DNA from: Conidiobolus incongruus B7586 | Taxonomy: Eukaryota; Entomophthoromycota; Entomophthoromycetes; Entomophthorales; Conidiobolaceae | Reading direction: 5' to 3' | Assembly: GCA_000697335.1 (NCBI GenBank) | Contig: JNEM01014024.1 | Coordinates: 1-25,712, forward strand | Length of the DNA stretch: 25,712 bases | Shown: piece by piece, positions 10,654 to 20,145 of the stretch | Layout of the letters: each line of letters begins with the position of its first letter | How positions within the stretch are numbered: the stretch's first letter is position 1 | Notes under the pieces: model-generated | What the model was told of the DNA's origin: nothing | What the model saw: the letters and a program-made list of their open reading frames with translations, nothing else | Database searches by the model: none | Program-made: the position numbers and the translations under genes

Positions 10654-11196
10654 TTAAACTGTAAAGAATTTACCATTATTTTGAAATATCGATGGAATAT
10701 TGGAGGTTGAAAAGCCACTTGCATTTTGTTCTTCTGTATTTTCTTCAGGTACCGGTGTAGATGGAGATGTGCTGGCATTTTCAATGGGAGGTGGTGGTGC
10801 AGATGGTGTTAGAGCCTCAATAGAAACTGGAGCAGCAGCAGATGTTGGTGGTGAAGGTGGAGGAATGGATTCTGCACCGCTTTGAACCGATTTCATACCT
10901 TGTGCAAATTTGACGCCCATACCATATGCAACATTACCCAGCTTTGAAAGGAAGTTCATATCGGTTAATAGCGATTCTACTCCTGAAGCATATTTGATAG
11001 ATGAGGTCAATACGGGTGCATAAACCACAGGTGGTTGGGCTCGTACAGAAGCTGGAGCCTGATGTGGTATATTGGTTGGTGGAGCAGGTGGTTGCGCATT
11101 GGCTACCGGAGCCTGAGACTGTGTATTAGCAGTTGGAGGGGAAGTGTAAAGACAGTTACCAGTAACTATAAAACTAATCAAGCAAATCACGCGCAT
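10654..11196 (-). CDS. Secreted Pro/Ala-rich protein (180 aa), function unknown
   Basis: The stop is at 10654. I place the start at ATG 11196, giving MRVICLISFIVTGNCLYTSP, a compact signal peptide. The frame extends 33 codons further upstream to 11295, but that extension would bury the signal peptide and overlap the probable TATA box, so I reject it. After cleavage come a Pro/Ala/Gln-rich region (~20-65), a helix at ~75-105 (NFLSKLGNVAYGMGVKFAQG), a second Pro/Ser/Thr-rich region (~110-150), and a Glu/Asn-rich tail ending FQNNGKFFTV. The layout matches the protein at 8226-8756. The mature part has no cysteine and no known domain. A plus-strand frame (10700-10885) over the same DNA is a shadow. 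A TATA-like box ends 55 nt upstream, and an 18-bp palindrome lies ~135 nt upstream. Confidence 0.8.
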   Translation of the reverse strand: MRVICLISFIVTGNCLYTSPPTANTQSQAPVANAQPPAPPTNIPHQAPASVRAQPPVVYAPVLTSSIKYASGVESLLTDMNFLSKLGNVAYGMGVKFAQGMKSVQSGAESIPPPSPPTSAAAPVSIEALTPSAPPPPIENASTSPSTPVPEENTEEQNASGFSTSNIPSIFQNNGKFFTV

Positions 11197-11250
11197 CACA
11201 AAAAAATAATAAGGTTCGAAATAAAGTTTGAGAATTTGAGGAATGCCAAC

Positions 11251-11256
11251 TATATA
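11251..11256 (-). promoter_or_regulatory. TATA-like box of the 10654-11196 gene
   Basis: TATATA (read on the minus strand within TTTTTATATAG) ends 55 nt before the chosen ATG. The spacing matches two other secreted-protein genes and supports the 11196 start. Confidence 0.45.
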
Positions 11257-11331
11257 AAAATCCCGTAATGCCAAATGGCGTCCTACAAATAACATTCCTT
11301 TTACTGTAAATTTGACTTTTCAATATAATTA

Positions 11332-11349
11332 GATTGCCAATTGGCAATC
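11332..11349. promoter_or_regulatory. Perfect 18-bp palindrome upstream of the 11196 start
   Basis: GATTGCCAATTGGCAATC is exactly self-complementary. Further TGCCAA copies lie closer to the gene at 11244 and 11269, so this may be a dimer binding site with extra half-sites. The binding factor is unknown and the role is inference. Confidence 0.4.
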
Positions 11350-11549
11350 GAAAACCTGTAATTGTGTTATTTAGTGTCAAATTTGTCTATTTACTATTTA
11401 TATTTGGCATATTTATTCTTATACTATTTGAACTAAGTTAAAATATGATTAAATATATAATTTAATCTTTAAAACAATTTTAAATATAGTAAATTTAATA
11501 TAAATGCGTAAATTTTTTCAAAATTATATTTATCAAATTGTAATTAATA

Positions 11550-11894
11550 TATTGTGGTTACCTAGATGGTATCCGCCCGAGCATCTTTGCCTCGCCATTT
11601 ATTTCTTTATGGAGATGTTACCCCAGAACACACATCACTCTACTCTAAAGGTCTCATTCTCTAGAAAACCCATCTCACCTCTTAACACTATCTTTAACCA
11701 AAAATTAGACTATAAATGAATTGAAGTTATATGTTTAACCAGGGGAGGTCAGTGAACCTTTCACCAGATGATAATATTCTTTTATCTTCTCAATAAAGCC
11801 TTCAATCTAGTACTATCATATACTAACAGTAGCTTACCCGCTTCATCTACTTATTTTATGAACCGCTAGCAACTAGCATCCCAACAATACAAAA
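11550..11894 (+). repeat. Dispersed ~340-bp repeat, copy A (better preserved)
   Basis: This GC-richer block begins ATTGTGGTTACCTAGATGGT and is alignable by eye with 14764-15096. The first ~110 bp match best (shared TTTATGGAGAT), and a weaker match runs to the CTAGCA motif near the end. The start resembles a Pol III A box or tRNA D arm (TAGATGGTA), and GGTCTCATTC ~95 nt later is a poor B-box candidate, so a SINE-like origin is possible. The 71-codon plus frame at 11504-11719 overlaps it and is probably not a gene. Confidence 0.55.
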
Positions 11895-12039
11895 TAATAT
11901 TTCATTTCTTTATATAATAGTTTTAATATATCATAATTATAATTATAAAATATATTGAATTTGTTGAATAAAATATTAGTACCTTAATAATCAAATTTAA
12001 ATAAATTTGTAATTAAATCATATTTTTTAATATGTATTT

Positions 12040-12480
12040 AAATGACGACTGTAAACGTGGGAGGAAGTAGTCTTTTAGAGTTTAAACGGGGAATCGCCAG
12101 TGGTAAATGATAGATTACCACAAAATTAAGGGAAATTAAGAAGGTTCACCAAATTAGGTGGAAATCGCTTACTGCAAATCAAGGTCTTTGAATAAAGTAA
12201 ATATCTCATGCTCATCACAACTCAATACTTTTTGTGAGTGTTACGAGAAAACTTAGAGACTGGATACTTTTGAAAATGAAGATAGAAAGATAGGTTTATT
12301 GATTGGCTTGTGATGATCTTATAATAGTTTCAATTGTTGAGTTTGGGTGGCTATGAATAACTTCAGGTGGAAAGTACTAAGTTAGACTAGTTCATAAAAT
12401 GAGGTACTTCCAATGTGACTTCTTGCATTAGTGCAACAGTCAGAGTTTCTTGAGTGATGGACAAGATTATTCCCCATCAT
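12040..12480. other. GC-richer fossil-like island, unclassified
   Basis: Composition differs clearly from the flanks. On the plus strand the first frame reads MTTVNVGGSSLLEFKRGIAS, whose EFKRG resembles the N-terminal helix-turn-helix start of Tc1-like transposases. On the minus strand, frames of ~28 codons also look protein-like. All frames are broken several times. Short inverted repeats are present, such as TGGTAA/TTACCA near 12105. It is probably an old mobile-element piece; a structured RNA is the alternative. Confidence 0.3.
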
Positions 12481-13341
12481 AAACATGTTTATTGATCTAA
12501 ATATAATAAATATTGAAAAAAATATAATAATCTTATAAGAATTTAAAATTATATATATGAAATTTATATCTGAATTAATCTCTAGATACAAATAATTATA
12601 AGTTTCTAGCTATAAAGGTTTTTATATTATTAAGTTATTTTTAGATTATAAATATCCGCAAAAATTTCCCAATTTTTGTCTCGACAAAGGAGTACAAATT
12701 TCAATGATGTTTACTATTATCAACATATTTAAATTTTAGTTATTCATTTTCATAAAACTTTAAAATTTTTAAATAATTTTGGAACGCACAATTAATATAA
12801 AAATATTGGCTTGATATCTCTTATTATAATGGAGATATTTTTAATAATATATATTAAAACTATACTATATATCAATTTAAATCTAGCCATTGTATTTTGC
12901 TATAATATTTGAATTATAATAAACTAATCTATCAATTTTGAGTTTATAATTTATTATAATTAAATATAATAATTATCAAAAAATTAGAATTCAATGAAAG
13001 TAAGCCAGATTTGAAAATTTTTTACTTTATAATATTCCATATTAATAATAATCAAAATAAACATTTTCTATCATAAATTATCTATTTTTAATTTAAATAA
13101 CAAAATTGCAAAAAAATCACAATTTTTAATCAATTTATTTTAATTATTTTGTATTTTTTAATTAGTTAATATAATATTCAATTATAATTTATATATTAGA
13201 TTCTTTATATATAATATAAACTTTAAATAACCAAGAATGTTAATATTATGATAATATAATCTTTTTCATTTTTGATCTTAATTGAAGATAACTATTTAAA
13301 AAATATAGAAATTTCAAGATTAATAAATATTATTATTTTTA
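12481..13341. other. AT-rich intergenic DNA
   Basis: Spacer between the unclassified island and transposon copy 2. I see no gene. Confidence 0.5.
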
Positions 13342-14631
13342 CCTTAAATTTAAAATAATAGGAGATTTTTTAATTTCTGATTTTTCAAACATATTATTAA
13401 TTTTAAATAAGAAATATATATAAAATAAATAGGAGATTTTATAGGTTTAAATTTTATATATATAACTTTTATTATTAAAAAATTAATTTTTAAAAATTAG
13501 TTGATTAATTTAATTATATTTTAATATAATAAAAATCATCAAAAATTTTTTATTTTGGTATTAATAAAATTTTACCATAAATTATTTAAAATTATTGAAA
13601 ATTTACAAATAGCATTTGATAATAAAATATTATTTTAATTAACTATTTATTGTTAGTTAATTACTTAAAAATTAAGAGCAAAATTATTTAAAGCCTGTGA
13701 AAATTAAAAAAATTAATTTTAATGATTATTTTTTTCATTATCAATAAAATGAAAAAGATATATAAAAAAACACCTTTTTATTCTAGTTAAAGAATTATTT
13801 AAGCACTTTAATATTAATTTTATTAGTATTTTATATAGATTAAAGTTTAAGCTCAAATTAATAAATAAAAATATCAAATAGGTATTATATAATTTAATTA
13901 AAGCTTAAAAATAACTAAAATAACTATTATTAAATAAAATATATTAAAATATTATTGGAAACTTAAGCTTTTATAACAAATTATTATAAATAATAAATCT
14001 TAAATATTTTTATATAATTTTTTATATTAAAACACAAATTAAAATATTAAATTAAATTAACTTTATAAATCTTTTTTAATAAACATTTCATTAATTAATA
14101 AATAATAATTATTATTATATATTATAATAATATACATTACTTTTATTTAATTTTTGAAGGAAAATTAATTTATAATAAACTTTATATTGCTTTTTAAATA
14201 AAATTATTTTTAACTAATATACTTAATATAATATAAAAAACTTATTATTTTGTATAAAAATTATAAATTACATAAATTTAAAATTATAGAAAGTTGTTTA
14301 ATTAAAAATAACTAGAAAAAACTACTATATCTAGTATATTCTTTTTATTGTAACTTATATAATTATTATTGTTTTACATAATTATAAAACCTTTATATAA
14401 GAAAAAAAATTCTGTATGAATATTTAATTAGTTTATAAAATATCAAATTTTGGTCTTTAATAAAAAAGATTGTTTTTTAAGTATTAGAAGTTTATTAAAA
14501 ATATAGCCAAAGGTTATTAATAGTAAAAGAAACTATTAAATTTATATTATAATTATTAATTCTATTTATTATATATCAAAATGTTTATTTATTTTTAATT
14601 ACAAAAAATTCCCATTATTTAAAATACAGAG
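13342..14631 (-). mobile_element. Decayed 1.3-kb TA-flanked DNA transposon, copy 2 (inverted)
   Basis: The reverse complement aligns along its full length with 6159-7459. Its ends are CCTTAAATTT at 13342 and, on the minus strand, CTCTGTATTT at 14631, each bordered by TA (13340-13341, 14632-14633). Length is ~1290 bp against ~1301 bp for copy 1, so both are essentially full-length. No coding capacity remains. Many differences between the copies look like C/T or G/A transitions, for example ACTAGATATAG against ACTAAATATAG. The Tc1/mariner-like assignment rests on TIRs, TA flanks and size. Confidence 0.7.
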
Positions 14632-14763
14632 TAATTAATTAAAATTATAAATTATTAAATATAAATTAACTCTGAAAACTATATTTTTCTTGAAATATTT
14701 ATAAAATGATAAATTAATACTATTGTACAAAGTTGAATATTAAAATATAAATATTATATATTA

Positions 14764-15096
14764 TATTGTGGTTACTTGGATGGTAGCTCACCTAACTAAC
14801 TTTAATGCTATTTATTATTTTATGGAGATAAAACCTTAAATATTTGCTATACCACTTAAGGCTCTATTTATATAAAGATATAGTATATTTTTATATTATT
14901 TATAACTAGTCAATACTTTATAAAAGAACTATTGTCAGAATAAATTTTTATTATCATCTTCGGTCTTTGTTAAAGTTATTCAACCTTCAACAAACTTTAA
15001 TAAAACCATTTAACATAAACTAGAAAATAAACCAAAAGCGAGCGGCCCCCTTCTTTATTAGACTTTGCCTACTAGCAGTTGATAGAATCAAAAAGA
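14764..15096 (+). repeat. Dispersed ~340-bp repeat, copy B (more decayed)
   Basis: Starts TATTGTGGTTACTTGGATGG and follows copy A in the same orientation, with similar length and a matching CTAGCA near the end. It lies ~130 bp beyond the end of transposon copy 2. It is more AT-rich than copy A, which fits greater age or stronger AT-biased mutation. Confidence 0.5.
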
Positions 15097-16121
15097 TAGT
15101 TTTTGCTGTAAATATATTAAATGTAAAGTTTTGTCTTTAAGAATTTAAAAAAGGCTTATATTTTGAAATAAAGGAAGTATAATATTTACTCTTCTGTTCA
15201 TGCAAACATCATATGAAATATAAATATAAAATATGGCTATCAATATCAGCAAACATGATGCAATTATCGTCTGTATAAATATTTAAGCCAAAATACTGGT
15301 GTTACCTTAGACTAAGATGATAAAAATTTTTTTAATTCAAATCATTAAAATTCACAATATTATTGATTTTATTATATAAATCAAATTCTAATATATTGTG
15401 TTATTATTTAATTTTATATCATATGTACATTGTATAATATATATCTTCTTTTAAGTAACTTAAACCATTATATATATCCTTTTAGTTAAATATCTATTAA
15501 TTATTTTTAAGATAATAAACAAACATCAGTAATTGTGTGTTTTATTAATATCAACGATGGTGATAGTTAATTTTATTCATTTTATCAATCATATAAATTT
15601 ATTATTTCATAAATATCATTCAATATTGGGATGAATAGAATGCATAATAGATTTTGTGGCAATATCACACACCATCTGAAATTTAATTCTGCAACTCAAT
15701 CAATATTAAATAGAGAGAATTAATACCTTAAATCTATATTACAAAACTAAACTAATTTAATATTAATATATTTATAACAAATAGGTCCACCGACAAATAT
15801 CATTATATTATTTAAAATAAATTCATTGTTGAAAATAATACAATTTGGATGCATTTAAAATTCTATTTCAATCTCAAATTAAAACATAATTCAAATCCGT
15901 GATTTGTAAGTCCAAGTCTCATGGTTCTTATGATGACATCCAATATATAATATTTATATGAAATATGAAATTTATTTTTCTATCATTAATTTAAATATCA
16001 AAATAATATTCACAATTTGAAAAATTAAGAATGACAAATGAAATTTAATATCATTTAATAATATAAGTAAATTTATTTGTTTGTTAAGTAAAAAGCATAT
16101 TACAATAAAGATCAATCTGAA
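15097..16121. other. AT-rich intergenic DNA
   Basis: About 1 kb downstream (3') of the secreted-protein gene at 16122-16648. No supportable gene, RNA or repeat was seen. Confidence 0.5.
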
Positions 16122-16648
16122 TTAAACTCCTGGCCAAAAATTACCAAAGAGAAGTGGGGAAGACATGAATTTACCTAGAGCACCTCCCAAAGGGCTACTT
16201 CCACTTTCGTTCTCACCACCTCCACCTCTTGGTACAGCGCTATTCAATGATTTGATGAGAGATTAAAAGGATCACCACCTCCGCTTTGATCACCACTCTC
16301 ACCACCACTCTTAGCAGCTACAGAGATGGCACTACTAATTAATTTTCCAATATCAGCACCACCACCAGGGATAGCGCTAGCAATACTACTTCCAAAAGGG
16401 TTGGTCAATAAGCCACCGATGGGATTAACACCACCAATTAGACGACGATTCAAAGTATGTCCTTCGAATTCTTGTAAATATTGGTTCGTATAAGTGTTCT
16501 GAGTGGCTTGGCTTGATTCAGATTCATCCCTCATACCTCCAGCACTCAATGACGCAGCTGGAACCTGGTGCCAATTGCCATTGTCAAGATTAACGAAGGG
16601 AGATGCCCCAACGACAGCTACTAAAGCAAATCCTGAAAGTTTCATCAA
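16122..16648 (-). CDS. Secreted Gly/Ser-rich protein, interrupted by a frameshift near 16255
   Basis: The start is ATG 16648, and MMKLSGFALVAVVGASPF is a signal peptide. Residues ~20-65 are polar (GNWHQVPAASLSAGG, then an acidic/Gln/Asn stretch). LNRRL at ~67-71 is a possible Kex2-type dibasic cleavage site. A Gly-rich part follows with helix ADIGKLISSAISVAAK (~98-113). The first frame ends at TGA (16244-16246) after 134 codons. The protein-like reading continues in another frame as SLNSAVPRGGGGENESGSS, then PLGGALGKFMSSPLLFGNFW and a stop at 16122-16124. The switch falls in a CTCTC run near 16252-16258, as expected of dinucleotide slippage. A 50-nt intron could also join the frames, but its sites are poor compared with the Kgd4-like introns. 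The function is unknown. A TATA-like box ends 55 nt upstream of the ATG. Confidence 0.65.
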
Positions 16649-16702
16649 TATTGTTTTAATTATTAAAAAGTTATTACACTAGCTATAATTCAAACCAATA
16701 CA

Positions 16703-16709
16703 TTTTATA
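16703..16709 (-). promoter_or_regulatory. TATA-like box of the 16122-16648 gene
   Basis: The minus strand reads TATAAAA within GATATAAAATG, ending 55 nt upstream of the ATG at 16648. Confidence 0.5.
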
Positions 16710-17578
16710 TCGATATCATTGGAAATCCTTGTACAAAATTTAGTTACAGTGTATTATTTAAGTAATTTTTTCCTGCAGTTTGGTCAATTGCCATCAGGCT
16801 AATAAAATTAATTTGTCAAATTAGTATTAAAACATAGCAGATTTTGACATTTTTTAACCATTTTTAATGTTTATAAGGTTTAATTAGTGAATTAACTTAA
16901 AATATGACATTAATGCTGGTGTAATTTAGCTAAAATGATGACATTTATGAAATAATCATTTACTGATATTATTTTTTATCATATATTTTTATTTTTGTAC
17001 AAACAGTTTATGACAAAAAATTAAATTTCAATGATATTTCGATTAGAAATTGAAATAAGTAATAAAATTAAAATTGTTAGTCAGGTTATATCAATTGTAT
17101 TAATTTATTCTTTCACTAAGTAAAATGATCCTAAAAGTTTTTAAATTCCAAAATTTTTTCACCATCAAGATTAAATATTATATAATATTACCACTTGTAA
17201 ACATGATTGTCAGCACCAGAGAAATACCCAGAATCAGCATATATTGATATCGCATTTGGTTAAATCTGCAATATTATCAATATACATTGACTAAAGTTAT
17301 GGTTAACCTGAGAAAAATTGTCAAGTTTTTTAATTGATTGAAAAAATTCGTTGATATGCTCAGACTTTTTCGGTCATTTTTGGTTAGAGCTGTCAGTTTC
17401 AACTTTATTACTGATTATCAAATTCATATCACCATTATTTCAATATTTAAATGATCTTGAAAGTTTCTTATTAATCAAACATATTTAAATATATAAATTC
17501 TATTCAAATATCAATTATTTTAAAATTATTCACATATTTTTATTACAAAAACAATTAGAATATAAAAAAATAATAAAA
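16710..17578. other. AT-rich intergenic DNA
   Basis: Spacer between the secreted-protein gene and the 3' end of the monooxygenase gene. I see nothing supportable, although 17180-17480 is slightly less AT-rich. Confidence 0.5.
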
Positions 17579-19303
17579 TTAATTTTTCAAAGTGATAAAT
17601 CCGTTAAAATAGTTAGTAATATCATCAATGTCTCTAATACCTGTAATCTTAGCAATATAGCCATCTGGACGCACAATAACTACAGAGTTGTAAAACTTTC
17701 TGTACCAGGGCAATAGATTTGTGAAACCATTGTTGATATCCTTGTAAGTTGGTATGGACTTGAGGTCTTCAATCTTCAGAGGTGTCGATTCTTGATTAGA
17801 CTCCACTTGTTTTTCAGATCTTGTGATAATTGTTGGTTGAATTAAGGGAGCATCTTTTGGTAAAAGCGGATTAGCTTTGGCAAACAAGGAATTGGGATCG
17901 TTGAACGCCTTGAGCAATTTATTAGCATCAGAGATACCTCTGTTAATATTTTTGACATAGATCAGCACTTGGAAGGTATGCTTGCCACTGAGAATATACT
18001 GCATTTCGGTAAGATCGCCAGTCTTCAAACTCTTGAGTGGGAATAGTTGGAATCTGGTACCGATGACCCCTTTACCGAAGCTCAACCAGCTGTTGTAGTG
18101 AGTGATTATTGAAGATTTGAATCGAATAAATTGGGACGATGTTATTCTGCCAACAATTTCAATAAAAGAAGGGACCTTCACTAACATAGGGAGGATATAA
18201 CACCTTAAAATGTTAGTAAAAATGTTAGGTTTGGCTCCAGCAAGTGTTAAGCCACCTCTTGAAGTATCTAAGATTTGTTTAGCTACCATATAGCGTTCGC
18301 TAGAAAAATTTTGAATAAGAGTCTTGTAAGCTAAAATGTTGCGTGAAGCTAGAGATAAAATCCATCCTAGATGATAAGTATCTTGAATACTTGTATTCAT
18401 TCCAAGGCCACCCATAGGACTATGGATGTGAGCAGCATCACCGCACAAAATAATCTTATCCTTGTAATTCTGAGGAACCATACGCTCACTTGCTTTGAAT
18501 TTGGTCAGCCAATGTACTTTTTTGGGCATGATCTTTTTTGAATGCATCTGTTCGTGAATTAAGTTCAGGACGCTTTCCTCCTCAACAACGATCATTTCTG
18601 ATTCTTTGCTAAAAACTATGATAAAGCGGTACTTATCCTCAAACGGCAGACAGAGCATCGTTTTGGATCCTCTCCAAAACATATAGACTGTTAGACACTC
18701 CAAATCACCTTCGATTTCTAAGTCACAAATGATAAAGACATATTCTCTAGCTCTTCCAGGGAATTCTACGTCGATTAAATGACGTACTTTACTATGTACT
18801 CCATCGCAACCTACCAAGTATTTGGATTGGATCCATTCAATAGAACGGTCTACTGGGGATTGGACCTGCACTAGCACACGCTCATAATCTTGCTCCAAGC
18901 TAACTAATTCGAGTTGATCAACCGAGCTCCCATATTCTTGAACCTTATCGCGTAAAACAGTCTCTGACCAGAATTGGGAAATCATCATACTTCTACCTTC
19001 AGGATATGGAAAAACAGGGAAATTAATATCCATCAAGTGTTTACCATCGTAATGAACTTTATTACGCATACGAATCAAGTGGCCATGAGGTTCCATAAGA
19101 TGGAAGACTTCAAGTTGCTTAAGAATTTCAATGGTTCTAGGATGAATTACCAAGTCTCGGGATTAGGGTGCTACTCCCACTTTCTTATCTATGATCCTGT
19201 ACCTGGTACCCATCTTGCTCAATTGGTTGGCGAGTGCCAAGCCCGAGGGACCTGCCCCAACGATTATCACATCTGTTAAGTTCGGATTTTCTTTTGTTGA
19301 CAT
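17579..19303 (-). CDS. FAD-dependent aromatic-ring hydroxylase (phenol 2-monooxygenase type), with an in-frame stop at codon 47
   Basis: From ATG 19303 to the stop at 17579 the frame spans 574 codons, near the usual length of phenol-hydroxylase-like flavoprotein monooxygenases. These use NAD(P)H and O2 to hydroxylate aromatic rings. The Rossmann FAD motif GAGPSG is at 16-21, with the ribose-binding acidic residue at D39. SRDLVIHPRT (48-57) matches the family's SRA..HPRT-type segment. The DG motif (GCDGVHSKVR) is at ~165-174. The GD motif (CGDAAHIHSPMGGLGMN) is at ~287-303. The C-terminal ~130 residues resemble the thioredoxin-like domain of the phenol hydroxylase subfamily, with IVRPDGYIA near the end. 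A single TAA (19163-19165) sits at codon 47 between P46 and S48, inside an otherwise conserved stretch. The downstream long frame begins at a TTG, not an ATG, and would lack the FAD motif. It is probably a recent pseudogene, or a sequence error. The substrate is unknown. Confidence 0.85.
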
Positions 19304-19359
19304 TTATTTTTAATAATCAATCGAATTTAGTTTTTTTGAATTAACTAATCAAACATCCC

Positions 19360-19369
19360 TTTTTATATA
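19360..19369 (-). promoter_or_regulatory. TATA-like box of the monooxygenase gene
   Basis: The minus strand reads TATATAAAAAG here, 57 nt upstream of ATG 19303. This supports the upstream ATG as the original start rather than the internal TTG. Confidence 0.5.
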
Positions 19370-20145
19370 ATATTCTAATATTAATTATTTGTATAAATAC
19401 GTCAACTACCAATATATCTTGTTTATCAAATCCCAATTGAGTTATATTAAGACTAGGTTCCAAAATCTTTTCTTGAACCTCTACCTTTTGATGTAATATG
19501 ACACGAGTCCAACATATTAAAATTAACAATAATTAGAGTGAATTACATTATTAGTAGGTTCTTCAGAATGAACATTTTTAACTGGTATTTCCGAATTTTG
19601 TAATAATATATTATTGTCCAATCAAAAACAATTGCTGAAATAATCTTTAAAATAATCTTCCAATATTGACAAGTATTAATTAGAATATATTTTATCAAAA
19701 TTCGAATCAAATTTTTAATTATTTGGAAAATTTGGGATAGAAATTTTGTATTTAAATTCAGGTTTTATGAGAAAAGAGTTATGGTAATTTTTCAAATAAA
19801 AATTATACCTAGTTAATTTTTTTGATGACTCTTTTAATTGTCTAGAAAATCATCTTTATAAACCCTCAAAATTATTTTTTATCTCAATGTTGATATTAAT
19901 ATTCATCGTTTTCCTAATTTCGTTTGCATTCATATAAGGATATGGTGAATCCAAATGTCTAATTGCAGTGGGTTAATGTGATCATTGCACACAAATATTA
20001 TGATTCTGTTCCAACCAATTACACACGGTATCATGATATCAAATCTTTGAATCTGAAATTCACCAAATTATACATTGACTTCTAAAATATAATCATTAAG
20101 TCATTAAAGATAAGTAAATTTTATTTATTAATATTTATAAGCAAT
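19370..20145. other. Intergenic region upstream of the monooxygenase
   Basis: AT-rich. A 62-codon minus frame (19341-19529) lacks an ATG and overlaps the TATA-like box, so it is not called. No other structure was seen. Confidence 0.45.

Noticed and set aside
11197-11295. 33-codon N-terminal extension of the secreted protein at 10654-11196
   Set aside because: It would bury the signal peptide and cover the TATA-like box at 11251.
11174-11380. 68-codon minus frame overlapping the 5' region of the 11196 gene
   Set aside because: It overlaps the promoter and palindrome, has no family motif, and conflicts with the better-supported gene.
18974-19279. 101-codon plus frame opposite the monooxygenase 5' part
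   Set aside because: Antisense shadow; the minus strand carries the FAD-motif coding sequence.
17579-19303. General reassignment of TAA as a sense codon
   Set aside because: TAA ends the Kgd4-like gene and several secreted-protein genes here; one internal TAA is better explained by mutation or error.
19341-19529. 62-codon minus frame upstream of the monooxygenase
   Set aside because: No ATG, overlaps the TATA-like box and has no motif.
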